Part shown: piece after piece, positions 52,684 to 61,383 of the stretch
Layout of the letters: the number at the start of each line of letters is the position of its first letter
Position numbering within the stretch: position 1 is the stretch's first letter
DNA from: Gp6-AA40 sp963772955
Lineage (GTDB): Bacteria > Acidobacteriota > Vicinamibacteria > Vicinamibacterales > UBA2999
Direction: 5' to 3'
NCBI GenBank assembly: GCA_963772955.1
Contig: CAVYZF010000021.1
Coordinates: 5,085 to 69,084, forward strand
DNA: 64,000 nucleotides
Notes under the pieces: model-generated
Database searches by the model: none
What the model was told of the DNA's origin: nothing
The model's input: the letters and a program-made list of their open reading frames with translations, nothing else
Translations under genes and position numbers: made by a program

Positions 52684-53328
52684 CTATTTCTTGCCGATAG
52701 TGACGTAGCGCTCGAAGCGCGCGACTTCCTCTTTGCTGACGTATTTCCCGATCTCACGCCTGAAACGTTCGATGCCGTCGTAGGGGCGGTATTCCTTGAA
52801 CTCGTGCAACATCCGGTTCCCCATACCCGGGATGGTCAGGATGTCGGCGTCGCTCGCGGTATTCAGATCGATGGGCACGAACACGTACTGTTCCAATCGC
52901 GCCAGCTCCGCATCGTCCACGTACTTGTCGATCTCACGATGAAAGACGGCGAGCGCGGCGTAGGGACGGTACTCCTCGAACTCGTGAAGCATGCGATTGC
53001 CGACGCCGGGGATGAGCAGGATCTCCTCCTTCGACGCCGTGTTCAGGTTGACGTGAACAAAGACTCGCGCGTAGAGCGCGGTGATCTGCTCACGCGTCAG
53101 CCCGGCGGCGGTCAGCGCCTGGTCGAGTGCCGTCACCGACAAGAACGGTCGTTTGGCAACGATGCCTTTGGCGCTCGCCGGCGTCATGCCGGGAAGCCTG
53201 GCCAGGTCGGCTTCGCCAATCGTGTTCGCATCGACGACGGTCACGGACTTGCCTACCTGCGCGTGTGCCATGCCCGCACTCGCGAGCAATGCGACACCGA
53301 ACCATCCGATCAGCAGTACGCGGTTCAT
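52684..53328 (-). CDS. Secreted protein with repeated helix-hairpin-helix motifs
   Basis: A 214-residue exported protein (signal MNRVLLIGWFGVALLASAGM-AHA). It has three tandem ComEA-like HhH units: VDANTIGEADLARLPGMTPA, LNTASKEEILLIPGVGNRML and LNTASDADILTIPGMGNRML. The last two are followed by almost identical HEFEEYRPY and HEFKEYRPY segments, so they arose by internal duplication. ComEA binds DNA for uptake with this motif. Three units with no membrane anchor are unusual. A DNA-binding role outside the cell is plausible but unproven. Confidence 0.78.
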   Translation of the reverse strand: MNRVLLIGWFGVALLASAGMAHAQVGKSVTVVDANTIGEADLARLPGMTPASAKGIVAKRPFLSVTALDQALTAAGLTREQITALYARVFVHVNLNTASKEEILLIPGVGNRMLHEFEEYRPYAALAVFHREIDKYVDDAELARLEQYVFVPIDLNTASDADILTIPGMGNRMLHEFKEYRPYDGIERFRREIGKYVSKEEVARFERYVTIGKK

Positions 53329-53330
53329 GT

Positions 53331-53810
53331 TTATGCCTCCTCAGCATGTTCCGGCGCGTGGCGGCGCAGGAGCGGGTGGCGATATGTCGATGCCAGCCCG
53401 ATGACCCCGAGCAACGACATCGAGCCTGGTGCCAGCACCGGTGTCGCACCGGTCAGCGTCTTCGACACGAGTTCGACTCCGGAGAGTGCCGGGTGCATTT
53501 CAAGCTCGAACTCAGTATTACCCTGATAGTGAAGCCCAACCCCGAGGATTCCGCTACCCAGAAACAAAATCATCAGCGCCTGCAACACCCTGAACCCTGC
53601 TGCCGTCGGTACCGCGAGCAGCACGACGCCAGCAAGCACACCCGTCGCGAGCAGAACGAGGGGTACGAACTGGGTGGCGGACTCGTCGTGACCCAGGAGC
53701 AGAAGTTCTCCCATCGTGCCGCCTGCGCCAAGCAGGAGCGTCCACAGCAGGAGCGACCTGAGTCTGGAAAGGACGAGCGGTTCGCTTCGGTGGTTGGCGT
53801 GCCGGATCAT
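53331..53810 (-). CDS. Four-helix membrane protein
   Basis: A 159-residue protein with hydrophobic segments SLLLWTLLLGAGGTMGELLL, FVPLVLLATGVLAGVVLLAV, VLQALMILFLGSGILGVGLH and PVLAPGSMSLLGVIGLAST. No family recognised. I start at 53810, which removes an atypical N-terminal stretch overlapping gltX. The stop is directly before the HhH gene, so the two are probably cotranscribed. Confidence 0.6.
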   Translation of the reverse strand: MIRHANHRSEPLVLSRLRSLLLWTLLLGAGGTMGELLLLGHDESATQFVPLVLLATGVLAGVVLLAVPTAAGFRVLQALMILFLGSGILGVGLHYQGNTEFELEMHPALSGVELVSKTLTGATPVLAPGSMSLLGVIGLASTYRHPLLRRHAPEHAEEA

Positions 53811-53843
53811 GGTCTGTAAGCCGATCACGTTAGCATAAGCAGC

Positions 53844-55305
53844 GTGGTCCCTCGCGTCCGCTTCGCGCCGTCCCCGACCGGCTATCTCCATGTCGGCGGT
53901 GCTCGCACTGCCCTCTTCAACTGGCTCTACGCTCGCCGTCTCAGCGGCACGTTCGTGCTACGCATCGAGGACACCGACATCGAGCGATCGTCGCAGGACA
54001 TGGTCACCGGCATTCTCGACGGACTACGGTGGCTTGGGCTGACGTGGGACGAGGGACCTGAGGCCGGAGGGCCGCATGCGCCGTACTTCCAGTCGGAGCG
54101 GCTCGAGCGGTATCGCGCGGCGGCTGATCGTCTGTTGAAGGACGGGCACGCCTACTCCTGTTACTGCACTCCGGAGCGGCTGCGCGAGGAACGCGAGCGG
54201 GCGGACGCTCGCGGTGAAGCGTGGCAATACGATCGCGCGTGCCTGAGTCTGTCCGCCGATCGCATCAGCGCGCTCGACGCCGCCGGCGCCGCCAGGGCAA
54301 TCCGGTTCAAGGTGCCTGTGTCAGGTGCGGCATTCGACGATGCGGTGCACGGGCTGATTTCGTTCGATGGCGCGAGCATCGAAGACTTCGTGATCCTGAG
54401 GTCCGACTCGTATCCAACCTATCACCTCTCGGTTGTCGTTGACGACACGGATATGGGCATCACGGACGTGATTCGCGGCGACGATCACATCTCCAACACA
54501 CCGAAACACGTGCTGCTGTTCCAGGCGCTCGGGGCGTCAGTGCCTCGCTTCGCGCACGTGCCGCTCATCCTCGGCGCGGACAAGAAACGATTGAGCAAGC
54601 GGCATGGCGCGACGTCGGTGATGGAGTATCAGCGGCAGGGTTATCTCGCTCCGGCCGTCGTCAACTTCCTCGCGTTGCTCGGATGGTCGCCGGGCGACGA
54701 TCGCGAGCTGATGACCACACAGGAATTGATCGACAGCTTCGCGCTCGAAGGCATCAGCGGCGGGAACGCCGTCTTCAACACCGAGAAGCTCGATTGGATG
54801 AACGGGCAGTACATCGCGAAGATGTCGATCGAGGATCTCGCTGCAGCCGTACAGCCGTTTTTCGCCGATGCGGGTCTTGGAACGCCTGCGCTGATCAGCG
54901 ACACGCGCGCATTTCATCGATTGCTCGAATTGCTTCGACCCCGCGCGAAACGTCTGACGGAGTTCGTCGACCAGGCGCGGCCACTGCTCACCGACGAGGT
55001 CGTGTACCGAGCAGGAGGCCGTGGACACGCATCTGTCGTCAGCTGACCTCGCGGGTCACATCACAGCGCTCGTTGATGCGCTCGCTGCAGTGATGCCGTA
55101 CGACGAGGCGCAGGTTGAAGCGGCCGTCCGCGGCACGGCGTCAGCGCGCGGGATCAAGGCGGGCGCGCTGATTCATGCGACGCGCGTCGCCGTCACGGGA
55201 CGGACACAAAGTCCGGGGCTTTTCGAAGTATTGACGTGGCTGGGCCGCGAGCGCACACACGCTCGCCTGTCGCGGCTTCTCGATTTCCTGTCAACGCGCG
55301 TCTGA
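53844..55305 (+). CDS. gltX: Glutamate-tRNA ligase with single-base frameshift near 55007
   Basis: Charges tRNA-Glu. The class I signatures are FAPSPTGYLHVGGARTALFN (HIGH-like) and ADKKRLSKRHGATSV (KMSKS-like); Cys-x-Cys-like CYCTPERLREER is the editing or zinc region. At 55007 the frame changes. Deleting one C gives TDEVVYEQEAVDTHLSSADL, and the normal anticodon-binding C-terminus follows to 55305. This is normally an essential gene, so an indel here more likely reflects a sequence error or a second copy elsewhere. The start is the GTG at 53844. The gene is divergent from the 53331 membrane protein. Confidence 0.9.
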
Positions 55306-55842
55306 CTGCTCGAGAATCTCGTCGATCCTCTTCACCGCGGCCGCGAAGCGTGTCTCATGCGGCCCTGACACGACGATCATCGGCACCGGCCCCTTCGACA
55401 GTTCCTCGATGAATCGTCGCTGCATCCATTCACGGAACGACTCACCGTCCCGGATGGCGTCTCCTTCGAATGGGATGCTCGCGTCGGTCACGACGTAGAG
55501 GTCGTAGCGGCGCTGGCCGGCGATTGCACGCACCGGGTCGGACGACGATCCCATGTAGCGCTCGTGCCAGATTGCGGTGGCGAACGGATCGGTATCGCAG
55601 ATCAACACGCCGTTCGCCAACGACGCGAGCGCGTCCTCCATCCGCGCCTGCTCGATCGCAATGAACGTGAACTCGTCGCTGCGCCAGGGTCGACCGACAG
55701 GCTGCCGCCCCTCTGAATAGGTCCGCCCGTATTCAGGCACCCACGTCGTGCGATAGTGCTCGGCGAGCGCGCGGGCGAGCGTGGTGGTTCCACTCGATTC
55801 AGATCCGATGACGACCACGCGCGTGACCGGCGCCGCGTTCAT
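55291..55842 (-). CDS. NadR-like ATPase/ribosylnicotinamide kinase
   Basis: A 183-residue P-loop protein like the kinase domain of NadR. The opening RVVVIGSESSGTTTLARALA carries GSESSGTTT, with Thr where a Lys is usual in P-loops. WVPEYGRTYSEG and ICDTDPFATAIWHERYMG agree with NadR and its relatives. It would phosphorylate the nicotinamide riboside imported by PnuC. The ATG overlaps the pnuC stop by four bases. It overlaps the end of gltX tail-to-tail by 15 bases. Confidence 0.85.
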   Translation of the reverse strand: MNAAPVTRVVVIGSESSGTTTLARALAEHYRTTWVPEYGRTYSEGRQPVGRPWRSDEFTFIAIEQARMEDALASLANGVLICDTDPFATAIWHERYMGSSSDPVRAIAGQRRYDLYVVTDASIPFEGDAIRDGESFREWMQRRFIEELSKGPVPMIVVSGPHETRFAAAVKRIDEILEQSDAR

Positions 55843-56411
55843 GCCGCCGCCGCCTGTGTCGCCGCGCTGTCGCGCAGCCAGTCCCGCAGTCCGATGACAC
55901 ACATCGCAAAGAACACCACGTAGAGCAGGCTGGTCAGATACAGGTGGCGGCTCGCGTAGAGCCAGATGTAGATGACGTCGGCAGCCATCCAGACCCACCA
56001 GTGCTCGATCACTTTGCGAGTCATCAGGTATTGCGCCTCAACGCTCAGGACGGTGGTTAGCGCATCGAGTAACGGCGATGCGTCGCCTACGCTACGGAGG
56101 TAGGGCGTGAAGAGCGCCGTCGCGATCGCGCCGACGCCCGCGTAAGCGAGCGCTCCCATACGCGTGATGCGCGTCACACGCAGACGCGAATGACCGGCCC
56201 CACCAAAGAGCCAGCGATACCACCCGAGCAGACAGATCACGATGAACAGCACCTGCAGCGCCATGTCACCATAGAGGCGGGCTTCCCAGAAGAGGATGAG
56301 GAAGCAGACCGCGTTGGCGACGCCGAACGGCCAGTTCCACGGGTTCTGTCGAACCGCGAGCCAGACGGAGAGCGCACCGGTCACGAAGCCGGCGATCTCG
56401 ATGGGATTCAT
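55839..56411 (-). CDS. pnuC: Nicotinamide riboside/mononucleotide transporter PnuC
   Basis: A 190-residue membrane protein with six to seven helices. The PnuC signature is ENPWNWPFG-like (RQNPWNWPFGVANAVCFLIL), followed by YGDMALQVLFIVICLLGWYR and YLMTRKVIEHWWVWMAADVI. It carries the riboside across the membrane, with the kinase downstream trapping it. First gene of a two-gene NAD-salvage operon; its promoter lies in the 100 bp before tRNA-Gln. Confidence 0.92.
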   Translation of the reverse strand: MNPIEIAGFVTGALSVWLAVRQNPWNWPFGVANAVCFLILFWEARLYGDMALQVLFIVICLLGWYRWLFGGAGHSRLRVTRITRMGALAYAGVGAIATALFTPYLRSVGDASPLLDALTTVLSVEAQYLMTRKVIEHWWVWMAADVIYIWLYASRHLYLTSLLYVVFFAMCVIGLRDWLRDSAATQAAAA

Positions 56412-56518
56412 GGGGTTCTAGCTTACGCGCGGGTGTGCCTGGCCGCCGCGGCTTGCGTGGCTTGCGAACGAGCCGATACAATTGGAGGTTCCTGCCTCGC
56501 ACAGTTCGCGGCCAGTAC

Positions 56519-56592
56519 TGGGAGGTCGTTCAACGGTAGGACACGGCGCTCTGGACGCCGTTATCGGGGTTCGAATCCCTGCCTCCCAGCCA
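56519..56592 (+). tRNA. tRNA-Gln(CUG)
   Basis: Acceptor stem TGGGAGG/CCTCCCA, discriminator G and encoded CCA (56590-56592). The D arm TCGTTCAACGGTAGGACA is that of tRNA-Gln. The anticodon loop CTCTGGA carries CTG, with stem CGGCG/CGCCG, and the T arm has GGTTCGAATCC. An integrase remnant starts two bases beyond its 3' end, so this tRNA is the attachment site of the second island. Confidence 0.95.
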
Positions 56593-56593
56593 C

Positions 56594-57734
56594 TTAACTA
56601 GTTGATTCGATTAGACCTCCATTTTGCGTGGAGGCCGTCTCCACAATGTCTCCACGCTCGTGCGGCCTCGGACGCGAGTCCAGCAGCCGAATCGACGACC
56701 CGAGCATGTCAGGACTCAGGTGCATGTACCCCTGCGTCACCGACAGTTCCTGGTGCCCCGCCAGCTCCTGAATCGCCTTACCTGACGCGCCCTGCATCGC
56801 CAGGTGCGAACAGAACGTGTGACGCAGGATGTGCACGCCCGTCGGCACGCCCGCGAGCCGCACCGCTCGCCAAACGCGCGTCCACGCCGACTGACGACTC
56901 AGCGGCCGTCCATCGTCCTTGCAGATCACCCGTGGCCCTCGGAGATGACGGTACTCGCGAAGCGCTTCGAACAGCCGCTCCGTAAGTGGGACGTAGCGCA
57001 CGCGACCGTTCTTCGGTGTCGTGAGCTTCCCTCGCCAATCCGAGTGCCTGATCGCGAGCCGCCTGCGTGAGAAGTCCACGTCGGCCCAATGCAGTGCCAC
57101 CATCTCGCCGCTCGAAGCCCGGCGTCTCCGCCGAGCAGCACGATCAGGTGAGTCCGCCAGCCCTTGAGGCGCGCTGCTTCGACCAGACGCTCGTACGCGT
57201 CGAAGTCGTGGAACGATGCCTCTTTTCGAACGACTGGCAGGACCTTGATCGTGCACGGCATGGTCGTCGATCACTTCCCATTCGACGGCCTTCTTCAGCA
57301 ACACGCTCAGAGTCGTCAGCACGTTGTTCACCGTCTTCGTCGCCTTTCTCCGCAACGTGCCCTTCAGGCGCTGTACGTCTTCGTTCCTGATCGCGTCGAG
57401 CTTCCTGCTCCCGAGCGCCGGCAAGAGATGCATTCGGAGAATCGACTCCTTGGCGGCAACGGTGCTCGGCTTCTGTCGATTGGCTACCGCGTGCTCCTCC
57501 AGAACGCGTCGTCGCGAACTCCTTGAGTGTGGGCACCTCCTTGGCAGACTGAGGTTTCGGTTGTGGGCCGTGCAGCAGCAAGTGCCGCTCACGGTCCTCG
57601 GCCCATCGCTGGGCGGCCGACCTGGACGTTCCGGGCGCCTTGCCACGCTCCCGGTACCGTCGGCCGTTCGGCAGCCGAAGGCGGATGTCCGCTTCCCAGC
57701 CGCCGCGTCGATACGGTCTGATTGTCACGCTCAT
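56594..57734 (-). pseudogene. Tyrosine integrase, several frameshifts
   Basis: A homologue of the integrase at 2126-3253, roughly 60-70% identical in the readable parts (MSVTIRPYRRGGWEADIRL at the start, VANRQKPSTVAAKESILRMH, GVHILRHTFCSHLAMQGAS, VTQGYMHLSP near the end). The arginine-carrying segment (GGDAGLRAARWW) lies in another frame. Frame changes occur near 57530, near 57240, and near 57110 or so. The tyrosine and His-Arg motif survive, but the protein as read is not made. Stop two bases from tRNA-Gln. Confidence 0.85.
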
Positions 57735-57944
57735 CGCCTGTACTCCTGTGGCGACGGCGCGCGTTTGTGGTCGAGGAATTCTAGCAGAGTCTCCGCTGCG
57801 CACGAGCACGCGTCTGCCGATGCGCGTGACGCCTGGCAGCAGCCCGCGCTCGATCATGGCGTAGACCGCTTTCCTTGTCGTTCGCAGAAGCGTCGCGGTC
57901 TCACTCACAGTCAACAGGAGCGGCAAGGAGTTGTCGGTGCTCAT
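57731..57944 (-). pseudogene. Excisionase-like protein, one-base frameshift
   Basis: Homologue of the 1906-2121 gene: LLLTVSETATLLRTTRKAVY, AMIERGLLPGVTRIGRRVLV. After RRVLV the frame changes; one base out it continues ETLLEFLDHKRAPSPQEY and stops at 57731, overlapping the integrase ATG (ATGA). In the unshifted frame it runs into the integrase. The indel is near 57797. Confidence 0.75.
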
Positions 57945-58402
57945 CGTGCACCTCTCTTCCATTTCATGAGCGTGTCGAGCTGACGACGTTCCGCTGAAGT
58001 CATCGTGCTCATACGCTGCTCGACGAGGGCCCCGAGTTCAGCGTGCGGCCGTAGCGTTTTGAGCTCGGAGGCGTACGGCTTGGCGATCCACGCGTAGCCC
58101 GTGCCCACCGCCACGGCGGACAGGAGCGCAAAAGCCAACGCCGTGATCCATCTGTAGGCCACGCCGGGCCAGTACCGTCGCTGCTCTTCCTCGCGCCACC
58201 GTCGCGCATCAGCGATCGTTCGTTGCGCGCATTCAAGCCAGGTGCGCTCTTCACGCAGAACTTCCCGTAGCGATCGGTCATCCGCGATGCCGGCAACCTG
58301 CGCCTGCAGCTGTTCAAGCAGCGTAGCGACCTCGACGAGCTGCGCGTGTACCTGTCTGGCAGCGTCCTGCTGCTCCCGAAACATGTCTATCGCGTTGCTC
58401 AT
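57941..58402 (-). CDS. Coiled-coil protein with membrane helix, mob-region accessory
   Basis: A 153-residue protein. The N-terminal 80 residues form a coiled coil (MFREQQDAARQVHAQLVEVA, TLLEQLQAQVAGIADDRSL). A membrane helix (YRWITALAFALLSAVAVGTG) follows, and a helical tail ends near MKWKRGAR. MobB-like helper proteins of IncQ-type mob regions also have a membrane helix, but I see no clear family motif. It lies between the relaxase and xis, overlapping the xis start by four bases (57941-57944), so it is part of one mob-xis-int operon. Confidence 0.55.
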   Translation of the reverse strand: MSNAIDMFREQQDAARQVHAQLVEVATLLEQLQAQVAGIADDRSLREVLREERTWLECAQRTIADARRWREEEQRRYWPGVAYRWITALAFALLSAVAVGTGYAWIAKPYASELKTLRPHAELGALVEQRMSTMTSAERRQLDTLMKWKRGAR

Positions 58403-58407
58403 CGTCG

Positions 58408-59354
58408 TCACCTCGATCGGGACTCGTCCTGGTCGCGGCTCGATCCACCGCCACCAGTGGTCCCGCCACTCGAAGTCCATTCCCACTCGACACGCTTCTG
58501 TTCGCTGGCTATAACAGCCTGGAGCTCGGTCTCGAGGTCCGCGATCGCCCGGTCCACGGCCTGGAGCCGCTCGGAATCGGTAACCGCATGCGCCGCGCTC
58601 TCGAGCCGGTCATGGTGCTCGCCGCGGCTGACCATGTAGGCGGCGGCTGGACCGAAGTGACGCCCTGCCTCCTCTTCGATACCCTGACGCGCATAGCTGC
58701 GATGGTCGACACGCTCCTCGCGTCCGAGGCGTTCCAGCGTTTTGTTGGTGAGATTCGCCCACTGTGATCGAGCGTGTTCCATCCAGGCATGGCCGTGGAT
58801 CGCACGTGTCTTCTCCGCGCCACCCTTGGATGGGTCGGTCGGATTGGCACGCGCGAACCACTGGTCCGGACTGCGCTCGATGCCGTCGTTCTTGCGCTCG
58901 GAGAATCAGATGCGCATGCGGGTTGTGCTCGAACCCGTCTCTGTCGCGGCCCGCATGGATCGCGAGCGTGTACGGGAGTGAGCCGTCCTTCGTCAGCTCC
59001 TGCGCGAACTCGCGTGCGAGCGCGATCTGATCCTCGGTGCTCAGGTCTCGGGGCAGGGCGAAGTCCGCGCTGACGTACAAGCGCCCGTTCGCGCGTTCGT
59101 AGAGGTCAGCGGCATCCCAGTACGCGCGGGGATCGTCAGCGGCCCACGTCGGCATGTGATCGGACTCGGCGTAGATCGCCGGGTCGCGGTCATCGCCGGC
59201 ATACTCGCCCTCGCGCGTGAGGTAGTTGTACGAGGCTACTCGCACATGCGCCATTCGCGCGAGAGCCCGATCGAAACGATAGGTGGTAAAAGCGACCGCC
59301 GTTCGAGGCCTTCCCGCCTCCTGGTTCTGGCGATTTCCGATCGAGCCAATCCAT
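58408..59354 (-). pseudogene. MobA/MobL-family relaxase, two frameshifts
   Basis: Homologue of the relaxase at the left edge. It starts MDWLDRKSPEPGGGKASNGG, then changes frame near 59243 and continues VASYNYLTREGEYAGDDRDP and DFALPRDLSTEDQIALAREF through HNPHAHL. It changes again near 58905 and ends WANLTNKTLERLGREERVDH and onward to SSRDQDESRSR at 58408. Each break is a one- or two-base indel, judged by comparison with the left copy. The first 20 codons have a GGAG upstream. Confidence 0.85.
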
Positions 59355-59387
59355 GGTGTTCTCCAGCCGGCCAGCCGCGCACGCCGA

Positions 59388-59416
59388 CGTTTCGCAGAAA
59401 CGCCAAAGTGCGCCTG
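59388..59416 (+). other. Candidate IncQ-type oriT, second copy
   Basis: CGTTTC-GCA-GAAACG (59388-59402) is followed by CCAAAGTGCGCCTG, the same nic-like core as at 816-828 and with identical spacing. The stem is 6 bp and the loop is GCA. The next 20 bases (TGGCCGGCTCTCGCCGTCC) are also shared between the two sites. Confidence 0.75.
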
Positions 59417-59513
59417 CTGGCCGGCTCTCGCCGTCCTGCAGGGACGCCGTGCGCCCGACGTGGCCGCGGCGGACGCGCCTGTTGCGAAAGCACTCGCTGT
59501 GGACCGCTTGATT

Positions 59514-59810
59514 TCAGCGGTCGTGCGCCGCGGTCTTTTGTTGCCTGAGGTCGAACACGGCTCGATCGTGCGGACGCGTCAGCCGCGTATCGAGCCACTG
59601 CAGAAGGTCCGTCGCGCCACGGAGCGCGGGAACACCGTCGTGTTCCGCCGCGGCCAGGATGGCCGCCCCGACCAGAATCTTGCGGCGTGTGTCACGCTTG
59701 CGCTCCGTGTGGCTCAGGCGCGCGGCGAGGCGGATTCGCTCCGAACGGAGGCGCGCCAGTCGCTCATCGAGCGAACGAATCCGGCTCTCGCTCTTGCTGT
59801 GGTATGACAT
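59514..59810 (-). CDS. TraD-like small mobilization protein
   Basis: A 98-residue homologue of the 901-1182 protein: SRIRSLDERLARLRSERIRL, then DTRRKILVGAAILAAAEHDG, VPALRGATDLLQWLDTRLTR. It is intact. I start at MSYHSKSESRIRSLD (59810). It is the first gene of the leftward mob operon. Confidence 0.7.
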   Translation of the reverse strand: MSYHSKSESRIRSLDERLARLRSERIRLAARLSHTERKRDTRRKILVGAAILAAAEHDGVPALRGATDLLQWLDTRLTRPHDRAVFDLRQQKTAAHDR

Positions 59811-60050
59811 CGGCCCCTCCACTTCCGTGTCGAATCCGGCGCACTCCGGAAGAGGGCCGGAGACAGGAGAATGTCGGAACCGGTGGAGGAGATTCTGTCA
59901 CTGACGCCACAATGTCGCGTAGGTGACAATTCCCCACTACACGTTGAGTGCGGCCAGGCGTAGCTACTGCTAATAGGCTGTCCGCGGGCCGGCGATTGCG
60001 CCCGCGCGGATTCATGGCAACGGCGTTATCCTGTCGACAGGTGGTTATCG

Positions 60051-60281
60051 ATGCCTGACCGTCCAGCGCCGGTCATTCACTGCGATCCCGAGATCATGGG
60101 TGGCACACCCGTATTCGTCGGGACCCGCGTGCCGTTCCAGACGCTGCTCGACTACCTGGAGGCGGGCGACCCGTTAGACGAGTTCCTCGACGACTTTCCC
60201 ACTGTGAGTCGCGAGCAGGCGGTCGCCGCCCTCGAACAGGCCAAAGACGCGCTTCTCGCCCGTGCGAATCCTGCTCGATGA
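60051..60281 (+). CDS. DUF433 antitoxin
   Basis: A 76-residue protein with the DUF433 helix-turn-helix: IMGGTPVFVGTRVPFQTLLD, YLEAGDPLDEFLDDFPTVSR, EQAVAALEQAKDALL. DUF433 proteins are VapB-like antitoxins. It overlaps the DUF5615 gene start by 20 bases, the normal order for this pair. Confidence 0.88.
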   Translation: MPDRPAPVIHCDPEIMGGTPVFVGTRVPFQTLLDYLEAGDPLDEFLDDFPTVSREQAVAALEQAKDALLARANPAR

Positions 60282-60582
60282 GTGCCTGCCCAAGCGCCTC
60301 AAGGGCGAGCTGGCAGGACACGACGCGCGAACCGTCCCCGAAATGGGTTGGGCGAGTAAGCGGAACGGTGAGCTGCTGACGCTCGCACAGGGGCAGTTCG
60401 ACGTGTTCCTAACCGTTGATCGCAACGTGGCGTTTCAGAACGAGGTGAATCGGTTCGCGATCGCCGTCGTCGTACTCCACGCGAAGGGCAACAGGCTTTC
60501 AGACCTCCGCCCGTTAGTTCCTGAATTGTTGTCGGTCCTAAGTGCCGTCCATGCCAGGCCAAGTGGTGCCCGTGGGCAGTAG
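60262..60582 (+). CDS. DUF5615 PIN-like toxin
   Basis: A 106-residue PIN-like nuclease. It starts with a GTG: MRILLDECLPKRLKGELAGH (first acidic residues), then VPEMGWASKRNGELLTLAQG and FDVFLTVDRNVAFQNEVNRF (the second acid, Asp in TVDRN), ending VVVLHAKGNRLSDLRPLVPE. It is the typical partner of DUF433. Both genes look intact, in contrast to the toxins at 14.6-16.3 kb. Confidence 0.85.
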   Translation: MRILLDECLPKRLKGELAGHDARTVPEMGWASKRNGELLTLAQGQFDVFLTVDRNVAFQNEVNRFAIAVVVLHAKGNRLSDLRPLVPELLSVLSAVHARPSGARGQ

Positions 60583-60883
60583 CTCGACCCGAGCGCTGAC
60601 AGACACCGTGAATGAAGCAGGCACTCGGACCACCAAATGGCGCTCGCCAGATATCCGTGCCCCGCCATGCTTAGGCCGCCGGAACCAATCCGTATGATCT
60701 GGTTTGATCGCGGCGCCCAAGTAACCGCACAGAGAGGAGTTGACCGCCGACTACGCGCCCAGGACAATGCCGGCGACAGGTTCGAGACGGATGGTGCTTG
60801 AGCGCGTAGTTCGTAGCAAGAACCAGCAATTGGCGCTCTCCACCCATACAACGTTAGCCGGACTCGTTCAAGACGGAAGGAAC
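60583..60883. other. Non-coding stretch downstream of the toxin-antitoxin pair
   Basis: I see no gene here. Codon use on both strands looks random. It separates the toxin gene from the short hypothetical gene before attC. Confidence 0.4.
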
Positions 60884-61189
60884 ATGCGATACGTCAAACC
60901 GGATCGGATTGTGTTGAAAGGACACCCAGAACTCACCGAACGATGGGTTCAAGATCGGCTCGCTGACGATCTGGCCAGGCTTGATCGCGTGGTCGCACGG
61001 ATTACGCACGGCTTGTACTGGCATCACCATGGTCACACGCGACTACCGAGTGACCACGAAGTCGGTGTCTGGTCAGAGGACGGGCTCCGGGACATCAGTC
61101 GGCAGGACGTTGAGGACCTCCGGAAGACATTGGTGGATCCGGTTATCGATAACCCGAGGCGTTCAATCGCCCGCGACGTTCTTCGGTAG
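60884..61189 (+). CDS. Short hypothetical protein, possibly a fusion of two fragments
   Basis: A 101-residue frame. MRYVKPDRIVLKGHPELTER then WVQDRLADD resembles the start of a conserved soil-bacterial nuclease-like family. It goes straight into ITHGLYWHHHGHTRLPSDHE and VGVWSEDGLRD, which look like the end of an HNH-endonuclease-like family. The middle of either parent protein is missing. It stands upstream of the attC site. I consider it a fused remnant or a small cassette gene. Confidence 0.4.
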   Translation: MRYVKPDRIVLKGHPELTERWVQDRLADDLARLDRVVARITHGLYWHHHGHTRLPSDHEVGVWSEDGLRDISRQDVEDLRKTLVDPVIDNPRRSIARDVLR

Positions 61190-61291
61190 GGTCCGCGACC
61201 GGTGATCGCGAGCATGTGACCGGTTGGTTGTTCGTTCTACGGAGATGTGCGATTCTTCGCTTTCACAGTGCCAAGGCAGCTCACGCGAGGC

Positions 61292-61372
61292 GCCTAACAG
61301 TGCTGCACCCGACGCCGCGCGCCGCTCGCATGGTGACGGCACGTGGCGCGGGTGAGCACCAGCCCGTTAGGC
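61292..61372 (+). other. Integron-type attC recombination site
   Basis: An 81-bp imperfect palindrome. The outer boxes GCCTAAC (61292-61298) and GTTAGGC (61366-61372) both fit the attC consensus RYYYAAC/GTTRRRY perfectly. The inner arms GTGCTGCACCCG and CGGGTGAGCAC pair except for one extra base, the extrahelical G typical of attC sites. The central part is GC-rich and variable. No integron integrase is in the window. Confidence 0.78.
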
Positions 61373-61383
61373 CGCGGACTCAG

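Noticed and set aside
56594..60000. Second copy of the tRNA-Gln 3' end marking the far end of the right-hand island
   Set aside because: I searched by eye for the last 25 bases of tRNA-Gln up to the window end and found no convincing copy.
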